NCBI RefSeq assembly: GCF_051521495.1
Contig: NZ_CP150355.1
Span: forward strand, 6,510,001 to 6,574,000
Origin: Sorangium sp051521495
GTDB lineage: Bacteria; Myxococcota_A; Polyangia; Polyangiales; Polyangiaceae
DNA: 64,000 nucleotides
Reading direction: 5' to 3'
The position numbers and the translations under genes are program-made. Below, piece by piece: positions 12,181 through 19,162 of this stretch. The notes under the pieces are model-generated. The model saw nothing but the letters and a program-made list of their open reading frames with translations. It made no database searches and was not told the DNA's origin. The first letter of the stretch is position 1. Each line of letters opens with the position of its first letter.

Positions 12181-12509
12181 CCTCCCCGGGAAGCGAGGGA
12201 TCGGGGCGCGCGCCGAGGGAGCGCGATCCCTTGCACGAGGGCGTCGTCCGGTTCGGCGAGCGGCGCCGGCGCTGGGCGTGGGAGCGGGGGCGACCGCTGG
12301 GGCTCGCGCTGTCTGTGATCGGCCTCGGGTGGCTCGTCGTGCTGCCGGCCTTGCTCGGGCTCTTCGTGGGGAGCTGGCTCGACGCGCGCTTGCGGACAGG
12401 CGTCATGCTGCGGGCCGGCCTCGGTCTGCTCGGGCTCTCGCTCGGCTGCACGAGCGCGTGGCGGTACGTCGCGCGCCAGCTCCGGCGCGGCGACCGCGGG
12501 CACGGCTGA
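12177..12509 (+). CDS. atpQ: N-ATPase accessory membrane protein AtpQ (AtpI-like)
   Basis: A 110-residue protein with a charged N-terminal 45 residues and two membrane helices (GLALSVIGLGWLVVLPALLG and VMLRAGLGLLGLSLG). The motif LGLFVGSWLDAR resembles the G..lG..lD pattern of AtpI-type proteins. In N-ATPase operons AtpQ follows atpC, as here. It is the last gene of this operon and converges on the acyl carrier protein gene with only two bases between stop codons, leaving no room for a separate terminator. Confidence 0.78.
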   Translation: MTSPGSEGSGRAPRERDPLHEGVVRFGERRRRWAWERGRPLGLALSVIGLGWLVVLPALLGLFVGSWLDARLRTGVMLRAGLGLLGLSLGCTSAWRYVARQLRRGDRGHG

Positions 12510-12511
12510 CG

Positions 12512-12769
12512 CTACGCCGCGCGCTGCGCGAGCGTCTTCGCCAGGTAGTCGGTGCACCCGCGGACCGTCGCGATCCGCCGGTAATCCGACTCGGGCACGC
12601 CCACGCCGAGCGCCGCGTCGAGGGCCGTCACGAAGCGCAGGAAATCCATCGAATCGACGTCGAGCTCCTCGCGGACGTCATCGTCCGGGCCGAGCGCCCC
12701 GATGTCCGCCTCCGGCGCGATGCGCAGGAGCTCCCGGCGCACGACGGCCTCGATCTCGTCCTTGTTCAT
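12512..12769 (-). CDS. Acyl carrier protein
   Basis: An 85-residue acidic carrier protein. The phosphopantetheine serine lies in ELDVDSMDFLRFV, matching the DSM/DSL signature of acyl carrier proteins. It is the last gene of the minus-strand unit E1-beta, E2, ACP, separated from E2 by three bases. An ACP tied to a 2-oxoacid dehydrogenase is unusual. It may carry lipoyl-precursor octanoyl groups or accept acyl groups made by the complex, which is inference. It is not accompanied by fatty acid synthesis genes here. Confidence 0.88.
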   Translation of the reverse strand: MNKDEIEAVVRRELLRIAPEADIGALGPDDDVREELDVDSMDFLRFVTALDAALGVGVPESDYRRIATVRGCTDYLAKTLAQRAA

Positions 12770-12772
12770 CGG

Positions 12773-13996
12773 TCAAAGTCCCTCCGGTCGTTGCAGGAGC
12801 GCCTCGAGCGAGGCGAGGTAGGCGGCCGCGCGGTGGCCGTCCGTCACCCGGTGGTCCGCGGCGAGCGTCGCGCTCACGAGCGGCCGCGGCACCACGCGGC
12901 CGTCGACGACCCACGGCCGCTCGGCGATCTTGCCGAACCCGACGATGGCCACCTGAGGCGGGAAGATGACGGGAAACACCGTCTCCACGCCGCGCTCCCC
13001 GAGGCTCGTGACGGTGATCGTGGGGTCGCTCATCTCGGAGCTCCGGAGCGTCCCGGCCCGGGCGCGCTGGACCAGGTCCTTCAAGGCGGTCATCAGCTCG
13101 GCCAGCGGCAGCCGGTCCGCGTCGTGCAACGCTGGCGCCACGAGCCCGCCGCCCCGGAGCGACACCGCCACGCCGAGGTGGATCCTCGGGGCGGGCGGCG
13201 CCTCGTCCCCCTCCCAGCGGGCGTTCAGCTCGGGGACGTCGCGCAGGGCGAGCGCCGCCGCCTTGAGGAGGAGCGCGCCCGGCAGGAGCCGCGCGGCCAC
13301 GCTGCGCTCCGCGTTCTCCCGCTCGATCCAGGACATCGCCGTGCGGAGGTCGATGGTCGTGCCGAGGTAGAAGTGCGGCGCCTCGCGCTTCGATCGGGCC
13401 ATCGCCGCCGCGATCGCCCGGCGCATGCGCGTCGCCGCCTCCTTCGTCATGGCATCGGCCACCGCCGCCTTCTTCATGCCGGCCGCCGCCGCCCGCTCGA
13501 CATCCACGGCCTCGACGGCGCCGTCCGGTCCCGTCCCCTGGACCCGCGCAAGGTCGACCCCGAGCTCCTGCGCCCGCCGCCTCGCGCGGGGAGACACGCG
13601 CGGCCCCTGCGCGAGGGCCGCGGACGGCGCGGCCTCGCGCGGCGCCGCGGCCGGTGCGACCTCGCGCGGCGCCGCGGTGGCCGCCGGGGAACCGGACGGC
13701 GGCGCGGGCGCGGCTGGCGCAGCAGGCGCGGCGGGTGGGGGCGCGCCGGCCGCGGCCTCACGCCCCTCGAGGATCACGGCCATCGGCGTGCCGACGGGCA
13801 CCTTCTGCCCAGGCTCCACGAGGAGCCGGTCGATGACGCCGCTCGTGAACACCTCGACCTCCACGAGCCCTTTCTCCGTCTCGACCTCGGCGATCACGTC
13901 GTCGCGCGCGACGCGGTCCCCCACCGCGCGGCGCCACTTCACCAGCGTCCCGGCCTCCATGTCCGCGCCGAGCGAGGGCATCAGGAACTCAGCCAT
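12773..13996 (-). CDS. pdhC: 2-oxoacid dehydrogenase E2 (dihydrolipoyl acyltransferase), probably pyruvate dehydrogenase
   Basis: A 407-residue E2. Residues 1-78 form one lipoyl domain with the modified lysine in EVETEKGLVEVEV. An Ala/Pro-rich linker (about 80-130) follows, then a peripheral subunit-binding domain (SPRARRRAQELGVDLARVQGTGPDG) and a catalytic acyltransferase domain ending in ADHRVTDGHRAAAYL, which contains the active-site His and Asp. It overlaps the E1-beta gene by eight bases. No E3 (lipoamide dehydrogenase) gene is in the window, so E3 must come from elsewhere. Acetoin dehydrogenase is an alternative function. Confidence 0.9.
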   Translation of the reverse strand: MAEFLMPSLGADMEAGTLVKWRRAVGDRVARDDVIAEVETEKGLVEVEVFTSGVIDRLLVEPGQKVPVGTPMAVILEGREAAAGAPPPAAPAAPAAPAPPSGSPAATAAPREVAPAAAPREAAPSAALAQGPRVSPRARRRAQELGVDLARVQGTGPDGAVEAVDVERAAAAGMKKAAVADAMTKEAATRMRRAIAAAMARSKREAPHFYLGTTIDLRTAMSWIERENAERSVAARLLPGALLLKAAALALRDVPELNARWEGDEAPPAPRIHLGVAVSLRGGGLVAPALHDADRLPLAELMTALKDLVQRARAGTLRSSEMSDPTITVTSLGERGVETVFPVIFPPQVAIVGFGKIAERPWVVDGRVVPRPLVSATLAADHRVTDGHRAAAYLASLEALLQRPEGL

Positions 13997-14975
13997 CGCG
14001 CCGCACCGTCCTCTCCACGGCGGCGACGATGCGCGGGACCTGCGGCAGCGCCGCCTCCTCGAGGTGGCGCGCGTAGGGGATCGGCACCTCGGCGCTGCAC
14101 ACCCGCGTGACGGGCGCGTCGAGCTCGTAGAACGCGCCCTCCATGATCCGCGCGCTCACCTCGGCGGCGAGGCTCCCGCTCCGCCACCCCTCGTCGACGA
14201 GCACGGCGCGGTGCGTCCGCCGTACGGTCGCGAGGATCGCCTCCTCGTCGAGCGGCCGCAGGCACCGGAGGTCCAGCACCTCGGCCTCGACGCCGCGCCC
14301 CGCGAGCTGCTCGGCCGCGGCGAGCGCCTTCGGGACCGAGCCGCCGTGCGCGATCAGGCTCACGTCGCGGCCCGCGCGCCGCACCTCCGCGCGGAAGGGA
14401 GCCGCCGGCGGCGCCTCGTCGTCGAGCTCGCCCTCCATCGGGTACAGGTACTGGTGCTCGAAGACGACCACCGGGTCTGGATCGTCGAGCCCGGCGAGCA
14501 GCATGTCGCGCGCGTCCTGCACGGTCGCGGGCGCGAGGGCCTTGAGCCCGGGCACGTGCGCGTACCAGTTCTCGAGGCTGTGCGAGTGCTGCGCGGCGAG
14601 CTGGCGGCCGCCCCCCGTGGCCATGCGCACGACGAGCGGGATCGAGAACTGGCCGCCGGACATGTGCCGGAGCGTCGCCGCGTTGTTCACGATCTGGTCG
14701 AGCGCGAGCAGGCTGAAGTTGACCGTCATCACCTCGACGATCGGACGCGCCCCGCCGAGGGCGGCGCCGATGCCGGCGCCGACGAAGGTCGACTCGGCGA
14801 GCGGCGTGTCGCGGACCCGCTCCGGCCCGAACTCCTCGAGCAGGCCGGCGCTGCACGCGTAGGCGCCGCCGTAGCGGCCCACGTCCTCGCCCATCAGGAA
14901 GGCCCGCGGCTCGCGCCGGAGCGCCTCGCGCAGCCCGGAGCGGACCGCCTCGCGGTAGGTCGCCGTCCGCTTCAC
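13989..14975 (-). CDS. pdhB: 2-oxoacid dehydrogenase E1 beta subunit (pyruvate dehydrogenase type)
   Basis: A 328-residue transketolase-like subunit of the thiamine-diphosphate E1. Recognisable segments are GEDVGRYGGAYACSAGL, RDTPLAESTFVGAGIGAA, YPMEGELDDE and the C-terminal transketolase_C domain with VLVDEGWRSGS. It starts at GTG 14975. Its partner E1-alpha should lie directly upstream, but only a degraded copy is there. The intact E1-alpha is about 7 kb away at 21777-22886 on the same strand and probably supplies the alpha subunit. Confidence 0.9.
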   Translation of the reverse strand: MKRTATYREAVRSGLREALRREPRAFLMGEDVGRYGGAYACSAGLLEEFGPERVRDTPLAESTFVGAGIGAALGGARPIVEVMTVNFSLLALDQIVNNAATLRHMSGGQFSIPLVVRMATGGGRQLAAQHSHSLENWYAHVPGLKALAPATVQDARDMLLAGLDDPDPVVVFEHQYLYPMEGELDDEAPPAAPFRAEVRRAGRDVSLIAHGGSVPKALAAAEQLAGRGVEAEVLDLRCLRPLDEEAILATVRRTHRAVLVDEGWRSGSLAAEVSARIMEGAFYELDAPVTRVCSAEVPIPYARHLEEAALPQVPRIVAAVERTVRRDG

Positions 14976-14996
14976 GTCACGGGTCCTCCGGCGCGT

Positions 14997-15290
14997 GGAC
15001 GTGCATCGAGCGCGCGCAGAAGCGGTACGTCAGGGGTGTACAGGTGGAGGAAGCCGCGGATCTTCTGGAGGGTGTACAGCTCGGCGCAGCGCTCTCGAAG
15101 CGGCGGATGAGCAGCCCCCTCCTCCGGAGGACGGCGAGCGACTCGGGAGGAGGGAGCCCGAGCGCGCCTTCGGGACCGGCCCCGCGGTGCGGTGCGATCT
15201 GCTGCTCTGATCGGACGCCGCCATTCATCACATCCAGGCTCCGTGGATCCAGATCGAGCAACGAGCGTACCGGCGCCGGAGCGCACGGGC
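14997..15290 (-). pseudogene. Decayed E1-alpha (pdhA) with a large internal deletion
   Basis: Two pieces of E1-alpha are joined. The 5' part (about 15040-15290) closely matches the start and leader of the intact gene at about 22625-22890, including the KIRGFLHL region. The last part (about 14997-15040) matches the codons for LTYRFRAHSMYDA of the intact gene (22008-22043). More than 500 bp between them is missing, so no product is expected. It sits exactly where E1-alpha belongs, upstream of E1-beta. Confidence 0.85.
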
Positions 15291-15820
15291 CGGCCTGCCT
15301 GGCGCTGCGAGCTCGGCCGCGAGGCGCGCCGAGCTCCTGGTGCGATGGGCAGCCGGTTGTCTGCCGACACGGGACAGCCGCGCACGGGCTTGCCCCGCCG
15401 CAGGCGTGCCCCAGCAGCTACTTCACGCTCTCGACGAACTCCAGCGCTCTCCCTGTGGCAGTGACCCTAATACTGCCTTGGAAATAGCGAGCTAAGTGCT
15501 TGAATTTCCATGCCTGGTGGTGCGCCGCAGGCGCATCGCGTCTACTGCGGGAGGTCGCCCTGAGAAGCGAGCCGCCAAGGCGATCCGCGCGTGCAAGGCT
15601 GCGCAGCCGGCTCAGCCGTCGGCCGGCGAGCACGTTGTCCTCGTCGCCATGGTCAAGCGACATCGTCGCGATGCAGCGGATTTCTGGGCGAGGACTGTTC
15701 GCCAACCACTTGGTTGGCGAACTCCCAACGGAGGGGCATTCCGCTCCCAACGGACGCGCCGACACAGGAATTCGCGTCGCTGCCGCAGCTACTCCCGGCT
15801 TGTGTGGCGAGTTCAATAGG
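15291..15820. other. Gap without a clear gene
   Basis: No convincing gene is seen. Several overlapping frames are open on both strands but lack a ribosome site. A minus-strand frame ending at 15418 has a protein-like C-terminus (KHLARYFQGSIRVTATGRAL) and could be the tail of a decayed gene. Base composition drops from the neighbouring GC-rich level in this stretch and stays lower up to about 17.8 kb. Confidence 0.4.
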
Positions 15821-16471
15821 CTACGGCGTCGCCGGTTCATCAATCTTCTCGCCGAACATGCGCTTCACTGCAGGCGGGGCATCTCGACGCACTCTGATCG
15901 ACCCGTCCGACTCACGCACGAAGTTGGGCGCCAGGATGATCGTGGACTCGGGACGCCTGAATGCAGCAGGGTCCGACCGCGGTCCGGCATCTGGCCCGGC
16001 ATACCATCCGATTTGTCCGTTGGGCAACTTGCGACCGATGATGAGTCCATCACCATCGACAGGCCATTCGTCGGGCTTATAATAGCCAATGGTTCCATCT
16101 GCATGTTGGACGATCACGGCCTCAGATAAGCTGTCCAATCTCTCGCGATCGCGCCTGATCTCTGCGGCGACTGGTGACTCGATGTCGGACGATGGATCGG
16201 GATCGGATTGCTCAGGAGCTTCGAACGTCGGCGTCTCGTGATTCCGGGCGCCAACGCCCATGCAGAAAGCCAATTGCGCCTTGGTCGAAGCGAGCTCGGT
16301 GCGTTCAGCCTCGCAGGCCTTGCCAGCGAGCCCGATGGTCCCAGGTGCGGACGACGCGCTCCGAGCCGCTTGGGCGCTTGGTGCGCCGCGTGGCACGAAG
16401 CGTCCGACAAAGGCGCCGGCGACGCCGATGGCGGCAATGAGCGCGACTGCGATGGGTCGATGAATTGTCAT
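15821..16471 (-). CDS. Exported or membrane-anchored protein of unknown function, paralogue of the next gene
   Basis: A 216-residue protein not recognised as a known family. Residues 5-25 form a signal or anchor helix (PIAVALIAAIGVAGAFVG), followed by a Ser/Ala/Pro-rich stretch with two cysteines (KACEAER, LAFCMG). The C-terminal domain (about 100-210) is shared with the neighbour at 16481-17149: EAVIVQHADGTIGYYKPDEW, then PVDGDG, IGWYAGPDAGPRSDPAAFR and a V.RMFG.K.DEPA end. The paralogues are about half identical. It is third in a probable three-gene unit, 9 bp behind the previous stop. GC content is visibly lower than in surrounding genes, suggesting transfer or relaxed selection. Confidence 0.72.
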   Translation of the reverse strand: MTIHRPIAVALIAAIGVAGAFVGRFVPRGAPSAQAARSASSAPGTIGLAGKACEAERTELASTKAQLAFCMGVGARNHETPTFEAPEQSDPDPSSDIESPVAAEIRRDRERLDSLSEAVIVQHADGTIGYYKPDEWPVDGDGLIIGRKLPNGQIGWYAGPDAGPRSDPAAFRRPESTIILAPNFVRESDGSIRVRRDAPPAVKRMFGEKIDEPATP

Positions 16472-16480
16472 GGATGCATC

Positions 16481-17149
16481 TCACTGCTGCCGCTTCGCCG
16501 GCTCGTCAACCTTTCCGCCGAACATCCGCTGCACCTGGGGTGGAGCACGCTTTCCGTTGATTGTAATCGTTCCATCTGCTTCACGCCCCCAGGTGATCGG
16601 CGGGATCTCCGGAGGATCGGATGGTCGAAATGCAGCAGGATCCGAGCGCGGTCCGGCACTTGGCCCGGCATACCATCCGATCTCTCCGCTCTGTAACTTT
16701 CGCGCGATGATCTCTCCATCGCCGTCGACCGGCCACTCGTCGGGTCTATAGATGCCCGTGCTTCCATCGTTGTGCCGCACGATCACCGCCTCGGGATAGC
16801 TATCCAAGAGCTTGCGATTCCGCCGGATCTCTTCGGTGCCTGGCATGCTTTGCGGGTCAATGGGCTCTTCCGGGTGAGCTGGCTCGGCCGCCTCGGAGGA
16901 GCCGGACGGCTCGGCCTCGCGACCTCGCGTGTTAAAGATCATGCAGATGGCCAGTTGCGCCCTGATCGACTTGAGCTCGGAGCGGTCTGCATCGCAGCCA
17001 TCGCCGGCGGGTACCGCGGCTGAAGGCGCGGACGATGCGCTCCGATCCGGTGGCGCGCTCAGCGCGTCGCGCGGCATCGCGCGTCCTATGAAGGCGCCAG
17101 CTACACAGGCAATGAGCGCGAGCGCAAAAAAGTTGCGAAATGTCATCAT
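16481..17149 (-). CDS. Exported or membrane-anchored protein of unknown function, paralogue of the downstream gene
   Basis: A 222-residue protein with the same layout as its downstream neighbour: an N-terminal helix (FFALALIACVAGAFIG), a low-complexity segment with paired cysteines (GDGCDADRSELKSI, LAICMIF), a Pro/Glu-rich spacer, and the shared C-terminal domain containing EAVIVRHNDGSTGIYRPDEW, GEIIARKL and IGWYAGPSAGPRSDPAAFR. The first of two adjacent ATGs (17149) is used; the stop of the upstream gene lies nine bases before it. No function can be assigned. The Gly-Trp-Tyr and Asp-rich repeats hint at a small beta-rich extracytoplasmic domain. Confidence 0.72.
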   Translation of the reverse strand: MMTFRNFFALALIACVAGAFIGRAMPRDALSAPPDRSASSAPSAAVPAGDGCDADRSELKSIRAQLAICMIFNTRGREAEPSGSSEAAEPAHPEEPIDPQSMPGTEEIRRNRKLLDSYPEAVIVRHNDGSTGIYRPDEWPVDGDGEIIARKLQSGEIGWYAGPSAGPRSDPAAFRPSDPPEIPPITWGREADGTITINGKRAPPQVQRMFGGKVDEPAKRQQ

Positions 17150-17157
17150 CTGTCTCG

Positions 17158-17559
17158 CTAAAACATCGGACATCCCGGAGGCACAGGCTGGCAAGATTCA
17201 TGATCTTGATTCGGCCACTCCTGGGGAATGATATCGACGGAGCACGGCGTTACAAATAAACTTGGATCGGCCACAGGGCATACCTGCGTGCCCTCGGCCT
17301 CCAACTCTCTCACCCCAGCCATCACTTTAAGCTCGAACAGGATCTCTTGCTTGTCAGCGCCGACATCGCTGCACGCAGTCGTGAACGTCACCTGATTAAC
17401 GCCGGAACAATATGCCGCGCAGAAGATCGGCGGATCGGTATAACAGAAAGGCAGGCCCGAATTTTGAACGGACTGCCCGCTGCTAGGAGTGCATTTCTTC
17501 GCTCCGATGGAGCAAAGGGCAAACGCAACCACCACGATGCGCGGAACGGCTCGTTTCAT
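17158..17559 (-). CDS. Small cysteine-rich exported protein of unknown function
   Basis: A 133-residue protein with an N-terminal signal-like segment (MKRAVPRIVVVAFALCSIGA) and about eleven cysteines, most of them in the mature part (FCYTDPPIFCAAYCSG, TTACSDVG, TQVCPV, VTPCSV, ESCQPVPPGCPMF). This pattern suggests a disulfide-stabilised periplasmic or secreted protein. The sequence AKKC could be an imperfect lipobox. It is first in the unit with the two paralogues at 16481 and 15821. I do not recognise the family. Confidence 0.65.
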   Translation of the reverse strand: MKRAVPRIVVVAFALCSIGAKKCTPSSGQSVQNSGLPFCYTDPPIFCAAYCSGVNQVTFTTACSDVGADKQEILFELKVMAGVRELEAEGTQVCPVADPSLFVTPCSVDIIPQEWPNQDHESCQPVPPGCPMF

Positions 17560-18494
17560 GCGGTTCTCCCTTGGGGTCAGGTTCTCGTTCGGGGATCAAG
17601 ACCTTGCCCGGTGCGCTGGCATCCAGGGGATGCGGTGTTGCGTCCGAACCCGACGCGCGCTCCCCCGGCGAGCACCGCCACGCCGCAGGGGAGGAACTGG
17701 GCAACATAAACCACAAAGCAGAGATGAGCTGGCCCCGCGCATTCCGAGTACGTCGACGATCTTCTCACTGAAGTGCGGCGTCAACGGTGATCAGGGGTAC
17801 AATTTATGTCCATACGCGACCATCGATTGATCTCGGGCACGCAGGTGCAGACTCGGCGCTGGAAGAGAGCTCATGAGCGCGCGTGAGACAGCGCCCAACG
17901 GCGATCAGCACCTTGATCCAGAGCGACGCCGTGGCGAGGTGGACGGGCTGCTCGCTGGATCGACCGGTGCGCTACCGAGGGGGCTCGACCTCTCCGGCCG
18001 CTCGTTCGGATGCCCCCTGCATGGTCTCGACCCATCGCGAGGCTCCTCTTGAGCCGATGGCCTAGTCGAGACCACACCGCTTGTATGAAAAGATCCATTT
18101 CTTTTGATCGGGACCTGTTCCTGGGCCGAAAAGATCCTCCGCGGTCGATCGCGACCTGTCCGCTGCCTCGTGACGAGCGCCGGCGCTGGTCGTGACCCCC
18201 GGGACTGCATCTTTTTGACCGGCCGGGTTGGTCTCGCGCCGTCGCAAACCTGTGGACGGCTTGACGGGCTCGGCCGCTCGTCGAGACGATCCGCGGGCCC
18301 GTGATGAAGGCCTCGGAGCGGGCTGGAAAGCGGTCTGGAGGGGCGGACGAGCGCGCTCGAGGAGCGCTGACATGGAGAGTGGAGGGGCGGAGCGACGCTC
18401 GTTGACGTGACCGCGGGTCCGTCTCCACGCTTCCAGAAGGGCGCCTGCCGTCGCGCCAGAGCGGCGACGAAGGAATGGAAGGAGAGGATGAAGC
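17560..18494. other. Long gap without a supported gene
   Basis: Between the cysteine-rich protein and the DUF981-like gene I find no frame with a credible start and composition. Short open frames occur on both strands but lack homology that I can recognise. The region should hold promoters for both flanking, divergently transcribed genes. It begins AT-richer (to about 17.85 kb) and returns to normal composition after that. Confidence 0.5.
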
Positions 18495-19091
18495 ATGCTG
18501 TACATCAATTACCTGACATTCCCCTTGGCGGCGGTCACCGGCGTCCTCCTCCTCGGAGCGTGGTACGTCTCGAGGGCTGAACGGCGCGAGGACCACCGGA
18601 GAGCGTTCGCCGCTGCGTTCGGGGCCGGAGGTCTGATCCTGGCCGTGACCGGGTTTCACCTTACGCTCACGTGGCCGATCCCCGGGCAGTACAACATCGT
18701 CTTCGGCGAGCCTCTGGCCTACTTCGGCACGCTGCTCATCCTCGGCAGCGTCGCGCTCTCGCGCGGCGTGGACCTCGGGCCGCTCTCCTTCCTGGGCGCG
18801 CTCGGAGGGGTCACCAACCTCGTGGCGGCCGTGGCGATCGTCCGTTATCGCCTGACCTCGATACCGATGATCGCCGCAGCGATGTTCGGGGCGAGCGGCC
18901 TCGCGGCGATCCTCTTCCCGCTCCGGAGCAGGAGCGCGCTCGTGCGGTCGTCCGTCGCCGGGCTCCTGCTGATCGCTGGCGCGCTCTTCGGGGTGACGGC
19001 CGGTGGGGCCTACCTGGGCCACCTCGCGCCGGACTCCTTCGGCCGATGGATCCCTGCCCAGTCGAGGGGCGCGCCGGCCGCATGCGAGTGA
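18495..19091 (+). CDS. DUF981-like integral membrane protein
   Basis: A 198-residue protein with about six membrane helices spread over its whole length, beginning MLYINYLTFPLAAVTGVLLL and including GEPLAYFGTLLILGSVAL. This arrangement resembles the DUF981 family, whose function is unknown. A strong ribosome site (GGAAGGAGAGG) precedes ATG 18495. It converges on the MgtA-type ATPase gene. The family assignment is from memory of the pattern and is moderate. Confidence 0.65.
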   Translation: MLYINYLTFPLAAVTGVLLLGAWYVSRAERREDHRRAFAAAFGAGGLILAVTGFHLTLTWPIPGQYNIVFGEPLAYFGTLLILGSVALSRGVDLGPLSFLGALGGVTNLVAAVAIVRYRLTSIPMIAAAMFGASGLAAILFPLRSRSALVRSSVAGLLLIAGALFGVTAGGAYLGHLAPDSFGRWIPAQSRGAPAACE

Positions 19092-19162
19092 GGCGGATCG
19101 GAATCTCGTGAAATCGGTGCTGCCCGGCGTCCGGGCACCGGCGGCGAAAGGGCGACCCCGTA

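Noticed and set aside
15500..16129. A 209-codon plus-strand frame over the small exported proteins
   Set aside because: The minus-strand reading gives a signal peptide and a domain conserved with the paralogue; the plus-strand reading is not conserved between the two copies.
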